DNA from: Taibaiella koreensis
GTDB lineage: Bacteria; Bacteroidota; Bacteroidia; Chitinophagales; Chitinophagaceae
Length of the DNA stretch: 64,000 nucleotides
Assembly: GCF_003545715.1 (NCBI RefSeq)
Contig: NZ_QVNU01000003.1
Span: forward strand, 248,001 to 312,000
Reading direction: 5' to 3'
Shown: positions 38,550-48,600 of the stretch, piece by piece
Layout of the letters: every line of letters begins with the position of its first letter
Numbering within the stretch: position 1 is the stretch's first letter
Notes under the pieces: model-generated
The model's input: only the letters and a program-made list of their open reading frames with translations
Databases searched by the model: none
Told to the model about the DNA's origin: nothing
Translations under genes and position numbers: made by a program

Positions 38550-38906
38550 TCATTTTTTCTGCTCGATCATAGCAATGATCTCTTTCAGCTCCTCAGGCGA
38601 TATCTTTTGTTCCTGTGCAAAAAAGCTGACCATTTCCTTATAGGAATTGGAGAAATAGTCTTTTGCGATATGGGAAAAATGATTCCGCTGATACGCTTCA
38701 ATGCTGATTGCGGGCTGGTACCAATAGCTGTTGGCCATTCTCTTGCTTCTCACAAAACCTTTCCGCTCCAGGTTTTTTACCGTCGATGCCACAGTCGTGT
38801 AAGCAGGCGGAGCTTTCATGGCGCTCACAAAGTCGCGGATAAACCCGCCGCCGGTATGCCAGATGGCTTGCATGACTTCTTCTTCTGCAGGAGATAATTT
38901 TTCCAT
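38550..38906 (-). CDS. BlaI/MecI-family repressor
   Basis: 118 residues from the ATG at 38906; an upstream TTG at 38927 overlaps the -7 box and is rejected. The winged-helix domain opens KLSPAEEEVMQAIW and contains AYTTVASTVKNLERKGFV, the recognition part. The C-terminal helices dimerise and hold the cleavage region. Such repressors are removed by the neighbouring M56 protease and control their own operon. A dyad at 38929-38947 within the promoter is the probable operator. Confidence 0.93.
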   Translation of the reverse strand: MEKLSPAEEEVMQAIWHTGGGFIRDFVSAMKAPPAYTTVASTVKNLERKGFVRSKRMANSYWYQPAISIEAYQRNHFSHIAKDYFSNSYKEMVSFFAQEQKISPEELKEIIAMIEQKK

Positions 38907-38924
38907 AGCTCTACGAATAATTCG

Positions 38925-38956
38925 CAATTCTACGAAATATCCGTAGATAAACCAAA
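38925..38956 (-). promoter_or_regulatory. Promoter of the blaI-blaR-like operon with embedded operator
   Basis: On the minus strand: TTTG (38953-38956), 20-nt spacer, TAGAATTG (38925-38932). A perfect 6-bp dyad TCTACG-N7-CGTAGA (38929-38947) lies between the boxes, and a further CTACGAATAATTCG element lies at 38911-38924 over the start site. This layout is what BlaI-type autorepression predicts. Confidence 0.65.
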
Positions 38957-38989
38957 TTTTGTTTAGCTTTTGTCAGTTTATCGCCTGGG

Positions 38990-39021
38990 TTTGCACACAC
39001 AGCGGCAAATGATTACTTTTG
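38990..39021 (+). promoter_or_regulatory. Promoter of the E2 gene
   Basis: TTTG (38990-38993), 20-nt spacer, TACTTTTG (39014-39021). It is a full match to the Bacteroidetes sigma-70-type consensus and places the transcription start near 39028. Confidence 0.75.
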
Positions 39022-39045
39022 CACCGTCTTTTGAAAAATACGTTT

Positions 39046-40359
39046 ATGGCAATCGTCGATTTAGTAATGCCCAAAATGGGTGAAAGTATAATGGAAGCCA
39101 CGGTATTGAAGTGGCACAAGCAGCCCGGTGACCAGGTGAAAATGGATGAGACCATTCTGGAGATCGCTACCGACAAGGTTGACAGCGAGGTGCCTTCTAC
39201 TGCCGCAGGCACCATTACCGAGATCCTGTTTAAAGAAAATGACGTAGTACCCGTAGGTACCGTTATTGCCCGCATCGATTCGGCCGCCGCTACAAGCAAT
39301 GGTGCTCCTGCGCCGCAGCCCCAACCGGCCGCACAGCCTGCTACTACGCCACAAGCTGCGTCTGCTGCTGCACAGCCCGCCGCTACGATCGCTTCCGGCG
39401 GCAATCGCTTCTATTCGCCGCTGGTACTCAATATCGCTGCCAAGGAAGGTATCGGTATGGCCGAGCTGGAAAATATTCCCGGTACCGGTAACGAAGGCCG
39501 TGTGACTAAAAAAGATATCCTGACCTACGTCGCTTCCCGCGGAGCTGTTCCTACCCCGCAGGCAGCAGCCCCACAACCTGCGCCTCAGCAGGCGGCAGCG
39601 ACCACAACTGCCGTAACGCACACGCCGCAACCTGCGACCAGCTATAGCAGCAATGTGGAGATCGTGGAAATGGACCGCATGCGCAAGCTGATCGCCGATC
39701 ATATGGTGCGCAGCAAGGCCACTTCGCCCCACGTCACCAGCTTTACCGAAGCCGATGTGACCAACCTGGTAAAATGGCGCGATAAGAATAAGAAAGCTTT
39801 CGAAACCAAGTATGGCGAGAAGATCACCTTTACTCCCATCTTTATCGAAGCTGTGGTGAACTGCATTAAGAAATACCCGATGATCAATGCCAGCGTAGAT
39901 GGCGACAAGATCATCATCAAGAAAGATATCAATATCGGTATGGCTACGGCGTTACCCAGTGGTAACCTTATCGTGCCGGTGATCAAAAGCGCCGAAACGA
40001 AGAACCTGCTGGGTCTGTCCAAGGACGTGAACAGTCTGGCCAATGCTGCCCGCAACAATAAGCTCAAAGCAGACGATACGCAGGGCGGTACCTTTACGCT
40101 TACCAACGTGGGTACCTTTGGTAGCCTGATGGGCACGCCCATCATCAACCAGCCCCAGGTGGCGATCCTGGCCGTAGGCAGCATTAAGAAGCGCCCTATG
40201 GTACTGGAGACAGTCGATGGCGATGTGATCGCTATCCGCCACATGATGTATCTCTCGCTCAGCTACGATCACCGTATCGTGGATGGCTCGCTGGGCGCCA
40301 GCTTCCTTACGGCTGTGGCCAATGAGCTGGAAGCTTTCGACAGCAACAGGCAAGTATAA
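39046..40359 (+). CDS. 2-oxo acid dehydrogenase E2 component (dihydrolipoyl acyltransferase)
   Basis: 437 residues from the ATG at 39046; the earlier in-frame start at 39019 lies inside the promoter. One lipoyl domain (about 2-77) carries the lipoylated Lys44 in EIATDKVDSEVPS. A Pro/Ala-rich linker, the E1/E3-binding domain (FYSPLVLNIAAKEGIG to KKDILTYV, about 125-165), a second linker and the catalytic domain follow. The catalytic His409 and Asp413 are in YDHRIVDGS. The enzyme could serve pyruvate, 2-oxoglutarate or branched-chain substrates. E1 and E3 genes are not in the window. Confidence 0.93.
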   Translation: MAIVDLVMPKMGESIMEATVLKWHKQPGDQVKMDETILEIATDKVDSEVPSTAAGTITEILFKENDVVPVGTVIARIDSAAATSNGAPAPQPQPAAQPATTPQAASAAAQPAATIASGGNRFYSPLVLNIAAKEGIGMAELENIPGTGNEGRVTKKDILTYVASRGAVPTPQAAAPQPAPQQAAATTTAVTHTPQPATSYSSNVEIVEMDRMRKLIADHMVRSKATSPHVTSFTEADVTNLVKWRDKNKKAFETKYGEKITFTPIFIEAVVNCIKKYPMINASVDGDKIIIKKDINIGMATALPSGNLIVPVIKSAETKNLLGLSKDVNSLANAARNNKLKADDTQGGTFTLTNVGTFGSLMGTPIINQPQVAILAVGSIKKRPMVLETVDGDVIAIRHMMYLSLSYDHRIVDGSLGASFLTAVANELEAFDSNRQV

Positions 40360-40379
40360 ATGTTTTCTGTATTATAGAT

Positions 40380-40417
40380 GAGCGGGACCATGTTTGTGGT
40401 CCCGCTCGCTTTTTTTG
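40380..40417 (+). terminator. Intrinsic terminator of the E2 gene
   Basis: Stem GAGCGGGACCA (40380-40390) and TGGTCCCGCTC (40397-40407), loop TGTTTG, then a run of T. Confidence 0.92.
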
Positions 40418-40435
40418 GATATGATCTGTCCCGGC

Positions 40436-40870
40436 TTAGCTGCTGTGATCGCTTACGATGACCCACTGCCCGGCTACCTTTTCGAATAGTAAAGTAAAAT
40501 AGCCTTCCAGGTCGCCTATGCTGCGCTGCAGGTGCCAACGGCCCACCACCTGGCAATAGCGGTCCGAAAGTGGCTTCAGCCTGAGGATATCGAACCGGAG
40601 CTTCCCCATCGCTTCTTTATCAGGGTAGCTTTTCCGGTAGTTATCCAGCGTTTGTTGCCAGCCGTAAGTAATTCCCTTTTTACCAATGAACATCAGGGAA
40701 TCGCTGTGCCAATAACCTTCCATATAGCCCTCAATATCACCCCTGTTCCAGGCCGCAGATTGCCTGTCTAGCACATTGCCGATCGCCTTGCCGGCCGGCG
40801 CAGTTTGGGCCATGGCAGGTCCGCCGGCGCAGCAAAGCAGCCATAATAAGATGAAGGGCGGGCGAATCAT
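40436..40870 (-). CDS. Secreted SnoaL/NTF2-like domain protein (DUF4440 type)
   Basis: 144 residues from the ATG at 40870, which starts a signal peptide ending AMAQ. The rest is one NTF2-like cone fold: VLDRQSAAWNRGDIEGYMEGYWHSDSL at the start and GYFTLLFEKVAGQWVIVSDHSS at the end. Bacteroidetes have many such periplasmic proteins, mostly of unknown function. The earlier in-frame ORF start lacks a signal sequence and overlaps the pspC terminator. Confidence 0.82.
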   Translation of the reverse strand: MIRPPFILLWLLCCAGGPAMAQTAPAGKAIGNVLDRQSAAWNRGDIEGYMEGYWHSDSLMFIGKKGITYGWQQTLDNYRKSYPDKEAMGKLRFDILRLKPLSDRYCQVVGRWHLQRSIGDLEGYFTLLFEKVAGQWVIVSDHSS

Positions 40871-40903
40871 AGTATGTATATTTTGGATCAAATATACCTG
40901 AAA

Positions 40904-40931
40904 ATAAAAAGGGGTGCAAGAATACACCCCT
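40904..40931 (-). terminator. Intrinsic terminator of the padR-pspC unit
   Basis: Stem AGGGGTG (40910-40916) and CACCCCT (40925-40931), 8-nt loop, followed on the minus strand by a T-rich tract. Confidence 0.75.
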
Positions 40932-40967
40932 CGTAAAAACTACTACCACATCTTTAGCTGCCGGCGG

Positions 40968-42830
40968 CTATTGGTCGCTGGTATCTGTATCATCGGCGCT
41001 TTGTGCGCCTTCCTCTTTTTCAGAAGGATTGTCGATCACGCCGTCGGGTCCCATTTTGTAAAAAACATCTTCATCCCAGTTATGGTATTCTCTTGTACGG
41101 TAGCGAAACCGGCCCGGGCGCACGACAAAATCCCGGTCGGTATAATAGGAGCTTACAAGATCTTCTGCACGGAATACCTTGCCGGCAGGGACCTGGAGCT
41201 CCACTTTCAGCTTCTGTGCACGGAAGGGATCGCCCTTGGGAAGGCTGAAGTCCTGGGGAAGATAAAGCACGTTACCCTCCTGGCGATAGTGGAACTCAAG
41301 CGGAAGCGCCAGTTCCTGCGCCCGGCGTGAATTACGGCCACGAGCGCTTTTTTGCACCGAAAGATGATAGAAGCTATCGGGGCTGGTGATGATCCTGAGA
41401 CTGATATTGCTGATAGCAACGGTGCTGTCGTCGCGGAACCGGACACCCTCATGATCATTGTCTTCTTCGTCCCGCTCGGTCTCGCCGTTCTCATCCTGTA
41501 TGCTTTGGCGAATGATAAGTGTATCGTTGACCGGTTGGTTAAGGCTGAGCGGATAGGTCTTGCGATAGGTCGCTTTAAAGTCGGAAGCAATGGAAGTGCC
41601 AATCCAGAACAGGCCAAACACACCCGCAATAAATAGGGCAGTGAATGTCCCAGTCAGCCATTTGTTGGTGGCTACTTTACGGCCGGAGATCATTCTTACC
41701 AGCAAACGGATGATGGCAATAAAGGGAATGAGCAGGGTAAGGGCCACGCAGATCCATAGCAGGGAGCGCTGGGTTGCACTTTCAGTGATGAGGGCGCTGA
41801 AAGGCAGAATGAAAACGGAAGAAGTGGCTAGGCCGAACAAGGCGGCCAGGACGGCAATGATGATACCGGCCAGGGTAATGAGCACAGTGCCCAGGATCAT
41901 GAACACGAATATCTTTACCAGCACGGCAACAAATTGTCCGAGACCGGACCGCCGGGGTGGGGCGATGCGCTCGGTTTCCCCACCCTTGATGGCCTGGCTA
42001 AGGTTGTGCACATCCACTTTTTCGCCGCGCATCTCCAGCTTTTCTGCAACGGTATTGGCCTCGGGAAGGGAGGCCCATAGAATGATATACAGCACAACCA
42101 AGGTGGGCAGACCACCAACCATGAGTGAGAACAAGGATTGGAAGAATGAGCCGCTACCCAGTATGCTGAAGAAAATGATACCCAGCAAGGGCGCAGCAAA
42201 TATGATCCTGGGTACAATGGGGTCGATGTTGGCATAAGCGGCAATACCCGAGCATACACCGCCTACGACTTTCTGTTTGGGGTTGCGGTACAGCCGCCGC
42301 CGCACAACAGCCGTATTGCCGTCGCCCTCCGGGAGTAGCGCCCACAACACGATGTATACGATGGCACCGGCGCCCCAGGCCAGGGTGACCAGGAAGAAGG
42401 CCATACGGACAATAGTGGAATCGATATTGAAATGTGCAGCCAGACCACCGCATACACCGCCGATCATTTTTTCGCGGCGGCTGCGGGTGAGGGGCGGGCG
42501 TGTCTGGCTTGTTGTATTCTGGCGCTCTTCTTTACGGTGGCTCTTTGCGGCTTCTTCCTCGCCGGCTTCGCTTTCAATCTGTTCGGGGCTGCCCATTACG
42601 GCGATCATATCGGTAATGTCGGTGGCCATGATACAGGGAGCGCCTTTGCTCAGCTTATCCTGGAATAGCTCGCCCATGCGGTCTTCCATGTCCCTTACGA
42701 TCTCATCGCCGCCTTCTTCGCGGGAGAAGAACGTTTTAAGCCGGTTGAGGTAGTCGCGGAGCTGGTCGTAAGCCGATTCGTCGATAGGGATGAGTCTGCC
42801 CGCCAGGTTTATATTGATGATCTTATTCAT
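40968..42830 (-). CDS. Membrane protein with two PspC domains
   Basis: 620 residues. A soluble N-terminal region (about 1-115) is followed by two PspC domains: REKMIGGVCGGLAAHFNID (about 119) and KQKVVGGVCSGIAAYANID (about 186), each with its hydrophobic hairpin ending in LWALLPE or LWASLPE. Four or five further helices and a large extracytoplasmic C-terminal region of beta-strand character (DUF4097-like) follow. PspC proteins take part in envelope stress responses. The gene lies 50 bp after a padR-type regulator, a standard Bacteroidetes pair in which the regulator probably controls the unit. Confidence 0.9.
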   Translation of the reverse strand: MNKIININLAGRLIPIDESAYDQLRDYLNRLKTFFSREEGGDEIVRDMEDRMGELFQDKLSKGAPCIMATDITDMIAVMGSPEQIESEAGEEEAAKSHRKEERQNTTSQTRPPLTRSRREKMIGGVCGGLAAHFNIDSTIVRMAFFLVTLAWGAGAIVYIVLWALLPEGDGNTAVVRRRLYRNPKQKVVGGVCSGIAAYANIDPIVPRIIFAAPLLGIIFFSILGSGSFFQSLFSLMVGGLPTLVVLYIILWASLPEANTVAEKLEMRGEKVDVHNLSQAIKGGETERIAPPRRSGLGQFVAVLVKIFVFMILGTVLITLAGIIIAVLAALFGLATSSVFILPFSALITESATQRSLLWICVALTLLIPFIAIIRLLVRMISGRKVATNKWLTGTFTALFIAGVFGLFWIGTSIASDFKATYRKTYPLSLNQPVNDTLIIRQSIQDENGETERDEEDNDHEGVRFRDDSTVAISNISLRIITSPDSFYHLSVQKSARGRNSRRAQELALPLEFHYRQEGNVLYLPQDFSLPKGDPFRAQKLKVELQVPAGKVFRAEDLVSSYYTDRDFVVRPGRFRYRTREYHNWDEDVFYKMGPDGVIDNPSEKEEGAQSADDTDTSDQ

Positions 42831-42880
42831 TGTTGTAGCATTAAGACTGTGAGTGGTAGAGAATGGATTTGATTAATGGC

Positions 42881-43216
42881 TTACGATGAAGTATCCCGGG
42901 TGAGCTGGTTAACGGCATCGGAAAGCTGTTGCCAGGTTTGTTGCAATTCCAGGTAAAAGGCTTCCCCTTTTTCGGTAAGGCTGAAATACTTGCGGGGAGG
43001 GCCCGATGCGCTTTCTTCCCAGCGGTAGCTCAGCAGCTCGGCGTTCTTAAGCCGGGTCAGGAGCGGGTATAGCGTGCCTTCGAGTATAGATAGCCCTGCT
43101 GCTTTCATCCGATCGATAATATCGGAGGGATATACTTCCGATTTTCTGATGATGGAAAGAATACAAAACTCCAGTACACCTTTGCGCATTTGCGAATTCG
43201 TGTTCTCTGTATTCAT
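42881..43216 (-). CDS. PadR-family transcriptional regulator
   Basis: 111 residues. The winged-helix pattern is complete: GVLEFCILSIIRKSEVYPSDIIDRM, LEGTLYPLLTRLKNAELL and GPPRKYFSLTEKGEAFY. It is the short PadR type with only a brief C-terminal helix. It is transcribed just before the PspC gene. Its promoter (43289-43320) gives a leader of about 65 nt. Confidence 0.93.
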   Translation of the reverse strand: MNTENTNSQMRKGVLEFCILSIIRKSEVYPSDIIDRMKAAGLSILEGTLYPLLTRLKNAELLSYRWEESASGPPRKYFSLTEKGEAFYLELQQTWQQLSDAVNQLTRDTSS

Positions 43217-43288
43217 GTCGGTTAATATTATAGTGTAACGTTCCTTTTTGTCCAGAAACCATCTGTTCAGGCTTCGTCTTTATGATGC

Positions 43289-43320
43289 AAAGATATAGCC
43301 AATGGATAGTATTATGCAAT
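43289..43320 (-). promoter_or_regulatory. Promoter of padR
   Basis: On the minus strand: TTG (43318-43320), 21-nt spacer, TATCTTTG (43289-43296). Confidence 0.55.
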
Positions 43321-43387
43321 ACCAAGTACTATTTTTGTGTTTTTTTTAACTAAAACGAAAAGTTTCGGTTACGTATATATCGTCAAT

Positions 43388-43431
43388 TTAGTATAGTTGG
43401 AACCGGGAATTAGTATAGCTGGAAACAGGAA
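43388..43431. repeat. 22-bp tandem direct repeat upstream of the protease gene
   Basis: Two adjacent copies (43388-43409 and 43410-43431), both starting TTAGTATAG and ending GGAA, identical at 19 of 22 positions. The spacing equals two helical turns, which fits tandem regulator sites. Confidence 0.8.
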
Positions 43432-43656
43432 GTGTCTTTTAGGCGCAGATGACCTTAATGTGTCTTCAGGGTCATCAAATGGTTAAGAGTTTGAAGAAAT
43501 GACTAGAGGATTATACCTAATTTTGAGTACAGGAACTAGTTGAATTAGTTAAATAATGTTTAACAACAATAAAAACATTATACAAATTTAAATCTAAAAG
43601 GGCTTAGGTGGTTTTGTCATTTAATCTCTATATTTACACGCTTAAAAACAAAAAGT

Positions 43657-45459
43657 ATGAAGAAGATTTATCTAACCGGAGTTCTTGCCTGTGCAATCGG
43701 AGGAGCGGTAAATGCTCAGATGAGTGAAGGTGGTATTCCGTGGAGCGTTAATTCCAAGAATGGAGCGATGGTGAGCGAGGTGGCAAAAATTAACCTTCCT
43801 ACCCCCAATTACGAAAAATATAAAGCGCAGGACCAGCAAGACGCCCTGTCTGGTGTGGCTAAACCCTACCGTGTTTCTGCTCTGGTAAATACAAATATCG
43901 ACCTGAACAGTGGTACCTGGTCCTATATGGATGATGGTAGCAAAGTATGGCGTACGGCAGTACATGTGGACAACGCACTGGCACTGGATTTCTATTATGA
44001 TAAATTCAGCCTGCCCGAAGGTGTACGTCTTTACCTGACCAACGAGAACCGCAGGCAGATACTGGGTGCTTACACCAATGGTAATAATAACAGCTTTGGC
44101 AACTTTACCAATGAGCCTGTACAAGGCAGCACGGCCTACCTGGAACTGAATGTCAATGCCAATGTTCCTGTTTCCGCTATTAATCTGCACATTGACAAGA
44201 TCACTGCTTACTACCGTGGTGTTGACGAGCTGGCCCGTTGGGGAACCGATGGTAACACGCCTATTGCCCGCCCCACTGCCGGTTCTTCTCCCTGTAACAT
44301 CAATGCTAACTGTAGCCAGGGAAATGGCTATGAGAAACAAAATAAAGCCACTGTAAGAATCACGATAGTGGGTGCGGATGGTAACGGTTTTTGTTCCGGA
44401 ACAATGCTGAACAATACCGGTAATGTGCAAAACGGTACTTGTAAGCCGCTGGTGCTGACTGCAACACACTGTGATAGCCCCACCCACAGGGACGATGCCA
44501 ACTTCTCCCAGTGGCGTTTTGATACGCACGATCAGTCAGTAGACTGCAACGGTACTGTAGCTAACGATCCGCTGAAGCATACCTTGGTGGGTTCTGCTTT
44601 CAGGGCTCGTTCCAACAACCCTTCTTTTGCGATCCCCGCTAACTCCCTGGTAGCTGACTTTTTGCTGCTCGAACTGACACAGTCTGTTCCTGCCAGCTAT
44701 GATGTGTACCTTGCCGGCTGGAACCGCAATACCACCCTGGCCAATGACCCCGATATGGATTTCTTTATCGGCTTCCACCACCCTGCCGGCGACTTTAAAA
44801 AGCTGGTAACTGCCGATGGCGTACTGGCCGGCGGACAGTTTAACCAAACTTCGGTACCCGCTACCCACTGGAATATTACTGCCAGTGCAGGTGGTACAGA
44901 GCAGGGATCATCAGGAAGCGGATTGTTCGACAAGAACGGCCGCCTGATCGGCGACCTTTCCGGCGGACCTAAAGGTACCGGCGAGTGTGCTCCTCTGGGC
45001 TTCAATTCTCAGTACTCCAAAATTTCTTATGCCTGGGAGAATACCTACGACCAAACAGCATTCGCTGCTTATGCCGGCCCCCAAAGTCAGTTGAAAGGAT
45101 GGCTGGATCCGCTCAATGGTGGTTCCACTATGATACTTGATGCTACAAAGTCTGATTGCTCTGATTTTAGCCCTGTAGGTATCAAAGAAATGGAAAACCT
45201 GTTGAACAGCTCCATCAGCCTTTATCCTAATCCTTCTACTTCCGGTTTTGTAAAAGTAAAAGCAAACTTTGCCAAGCTGACTGACCTGAATATTACTGTA
45301 TTCAATATCCTGGGCGCCAAAATGGGAACCTACGCTATCAAGAATGTAGCTTCCAACGAATTTGCACTGGATATGAGCGGTTATGCCAACGGCACTTACC
45401 TGGTAAACATCGCTACCGGTGATGCCAGCATCTCTAAAAAGATCGTATTGAACCGATAA
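43657..45459 (+). CDS. Secreted trypsin-like serine protease (lysyl-endopeptidase type) with T9SS sorting domain
   Basis: 600 residues with a signal peptide ending VNAQ. A beta-rich prodomain (about 25-200) precedes an S1-fold domain: the catalytic His271 in LTATHC, an Asp near residue 333 in VADFLLLEL, and the Ser419 in QGSSGSGLF. Several Cys pairs are typical of the Achromobacter/Lysobacter lysyl-endopeptidase branch. The last 75 residues are a T9SS sorting domain (SLYPNPSTSGFVKVKA ... ANGTYLVNI). It should be secreted over the outer membrane. Its place just before susCD suggests supply of peptides for import. Cleavage specificity is inferred only. Confidence 0.87.
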   Translation: MKKIYLTGVLACAIGGAVNAQMSEGGIPWSVNSKNGAMVSEVAKINLPTPNYEKYKAQDQQDALSGVAKPYRVSALVNTNIDLNSGTWSYMDDGSKVWRTAVHVDNALALDFYYDKFSLPEGVRLYLTNENRRQILGAYTNGNNNSFGNFTNEPVQGSTAYLELNVNANVPVSAINLHIDKITAYYRGVDELARWGTDGNTPIARPTAGSSPCNINANCSQGNGYEKQNKATVRITIVGADGNGFCSGTMLNNTGNVQNGTCKPLVLTATHCDSPTHRDDANFSQWRFDTHDQSVDCNGTVANDPLKHTLVGSAFRARSNNPSFAIPANSLVADFLLLELTQSVPASYDVYLAGWNRNTTLANDPDMDFFIGFHHPAGDFKKLVTADGVLAGGQFNQTSVPATHWNITASAGGTEQGSSGSGLFDKNGRLIGDLSGGPKGTGECAPLGFNSQYSKISYAWENTYDQTAFAAYAGPQSQLKGWLDPLNGGSTMILDATKSDCSDFSPVGIKEMENLLNSSISLYPNPSTSGFVKVKANFAKLTDLNITVFNILGAKMGTYAIKNVASNEFALDMSGYANGTYLVNIATGDASISKKIVLNR

Positions 45460-45468
45460 GCAATTCTA

Positions 45469-45553
45469 AGCCCGCAACAAAAAGTTGAGCTGCGAATAGT
45501 TCAAACGCTGCCGACAAGTGTCTGATAAGCAGGAGCCCTTCTTGTTGCGGGCT
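45469..45553. other. Intergenic element with 12-bp inverted ends
   Basis: AGCCCGCAACAA (45469-45480) and TTGTTGCGGGCT (45542-45553) are perfect inverted copies about 60 nt apart. The space between can form smaller hairpins (CTGC...GCAG, GACA-AG-TGTC). There is no T tract afterwards, so this is not a standard terminator. It may be a structured RNA element between the protease gene and susC. Confidence 0.5.
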
Positions 45554-45623
45554 ATTGATATCATTGCGCGTTATAAATGAGTTTCGTTGTAAATATTTTC
45601 GTTAACAAATAATACAAAATAAT

Positions 45624-48600
45624 ATGAGAAAAAGGCTACTATTACTTGCCTTATTTGTAGGGCTGGGTGTACAAGTTGCACTGGCTCAAAGTCGTACTGT
45701 GAAGGGAAGAGTGTTGGATAACAGTGGTGACGCCTCTCCTGGCTCCACCGTTACGGTAAAAGGTACGCAGGTTGGAACGGTAACCGATGCAGACGGTAAT
45801 TTCCAACTGGATTTGCCCGAAGGATCTAATACTTTGATCATCAAAGCTGTAGGTGCTGAAGACCGGGAGTATAAAATTACAGATGTAAATGCTCCCATTG
45901 TTGTAAAGATGGAAGACGCTTCTCAGAATGTTGGAGAAGTGGAGGTTTACGGACACAAGGTGGACAAAAAATCCTACACCGGTTCTGTTGCCTCTATGGG
46001 TGCTGCGGAAATTGCCAAAAGGCCGGTAACCAGCATCGCTAAAGCGCTTGATGGCGCTATGCCTGGTGTTGAGGTTACCAGCGGTGGTGGCCAGCCTGGT
46101 TCTTCTCCTGATATCCAGGTGCGTGGCCAGGGATCGCTGAGTGCGAGTAGTGCACCATTGATCGTACTGGATGGCGCTCCTTATAGCGGATCACTGGTAT
46201 CGATCAACCCTAACGACGTTGAGAACATGACGGTACTGAAAGATGCGACGGCCACGTCCATCTACGGTGCGCGTGGTGCCAACGGCGTAATCCTGATCAC
46301 GACCAAAAAAGGTACTTCTAATAACGGAAAGCCCCGTATCTCCCTGGATGCGTCTGTTGGTATACTCAACCGCTATATTCCCGAATACAGCCGTCTGGGT
46401 ACAAAAGATTACTACGAGACTGTATGGGAAGGTTACAAGAACATGGAGAACGCCAATGGTAACTCCCCCTCTTCTGAAGGCCTGATCGACTTCCTGGGTA
46501 ATTATAATGCCTATAAGATCGCTAACAAGGACCTGATGGTTATCGACGATCGTCAGCATGCTACTGTTAACCCCAATGCTTCTCTCGCTTATACCGACGA
46601 CTGGCAGAAAGAGCTGATGCGTACCGGTATCCGTCAGAACTACTCCCTGGGCGTATCGAACGGCGATAAAAAGAGCGACTATTACTTCTCTCTGGGCTAT
46701 ACCAATGACCAGGGTATTGTAAAGAACTCCTCTTATGAGCGTTTTACTACCCGCCTTACGGTAAATTCCCAGATTACATCCTGGCTGAAAGCAGGTGTGA
46801 GCCTGGCTGGTACTTATGACAACCAGAAATTCTTCCTCGGACTGCCTCAGCCCGGCGATGATCCCAGCTCCAACGCTTATTCTAATCCCTTCTTCTTCAC
46901 CAGGACAATGGGCCCTATTTATCCTGTATACCGTTACGACAGGAATGGCAACCGTCTTTCACTGCCTGATGGAACACCTGAATATGACTTTGGTGAGAAT
47001 GGTCCGAATAATCCCTCCGGTCTCGATCAGCTGAGGCCTTTTGGTAGCCAGACCAACGCTGTTGCCAGCTTGTTCTACAACAATCCTACCAACAAGGCGC
47101 TGACCGGCTTTGGTTCTACTTACCTGGAAGCGAAGTTCCTGAAGGACTTCACTGCCCGCGCCAATTTTGTACTGAACTACCAATCAGAAAACCAGACTTC
47201 TTACTATAACTCCCTGTACGGCGATTACGCCAGCTCACAGGGCCTTGTAAGCCGTTTGCAGGCCACAACAATGAACTACACGTTCAACCAGCTGTTGACC
47301 TGGAAACCCTCATTTTCTATCTTCGCCGAAGATCATCACCTGGAATTGACTGTAGGTCACGAAGCCTACCTGATCAATATTAACCAAAGCTGGGTACAAC
47401 GTTCCGGCTTCCCCAGCCCTGACTTCCAGGAAGGTGCTGCTGCTGCTGTAGGTGTGGGCTCCGGTACACAGGCCGATAACCACGCTATCGAAAGCTATCT
47501 GTCACAATTGAACTATAACTATAAACAGCGTTACTTTTTAAGCGGCAGCTTGAGGAGGGATGGTTCTTCCCGTTTCCGTCCTAAGTCCCGTTGGGGTACT
47601 TTCTGGTCAGTAGGTGCTGGTTGGTTGATTTCTGAAGAGGAGTTTGCCAAAGGACAAACATCCTGGCTGAATATGGCTAAGATCAGGGGTAGCTACGGTA
47701 TCTCCGGTAACGAGAACCTGTCTAACGCCGGTGGTGCGAACTACTACGCTTCTCTGTCCCGTTACTCTGTATTGCCCAATGCCTCTGCGCCCGGTCTGCT
47801 GTTTGCCAACTGGGGCAATGACGATCTGCGCTGGGAAGGCCAGACCAACTTTAACGTTGGTTTCGACGCCGAATTCCTGAATCACCGTATCACTGCTACT
47901 TTTGACTACTTCATCCGCGGTTCAAACGCGCTGCTCTATGTACGCCCGCTGGCGCCTTCTACCGGTTCTACCGGTGTATACGACAACGTAGGTAACATGC
48001 AGAATGCTGGTGTTGAATTGGCTCTGGGTGTAGATGTTGTTCGTACACATGACTTTACCTGGAATGTTCGTCTGAACCTGACTCACCTGAAGAATAAGAT
48101 CACCAAAGTACAGGCACAGGATTCGCTCATCGGTGGTGGTACTATCCTGACCAAAGGTCTGGCGGTAAACTCCTGGTTTATGCCTGATTATGCTGGCGTA
48201 GATCCCAATACCGGCGCACCCCAATGGTATATTGTTGAAGATGCCAATGGCAATAAAGTGGAGCAAGACGGTGTTCATAACATTACCAACGATTACCAGA
48301 CGGCACAGGCGGTTGCTAACCGTAAGGTTTTTGGCTCTTCGTTCCGCGACCTGGATGGTTCTATTACCAATACTTTCTCTTATAAGGGATTTGATGCCTC
48401 TTTCCTGGTGTCATTTGGCCTGGGTGGTAAGTTCTACGATGGTAACTATGCCGCATTGATGAGCACGACTATCGATTCCCGTGGTCAGGCGCTTCATTCC
48501 GATATCCTGAAAGCCTGGAAGGAACCCGGTGACAACACCGATGTTCCCAGGGTCGACTTCAGCGATGCGGGTCAGTACAATGCTGCATTGTCAAGCCGCT

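Larger units (their letters stand above)
43217..43656. other. Divergent regulatory region between padR and the protease gene
   Basis: 440 bp, AT-rich. It holds the padR promoter (43289-43320), a 22-bp tandem direct repeat (43388-43431), and an inverted repeat GATGACC/GGTCATC (43448-43454 and 43470-43476). A TATATTTA box near 43630 may serve the protease gene. No ORF is supported. Confidence 0.5.
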
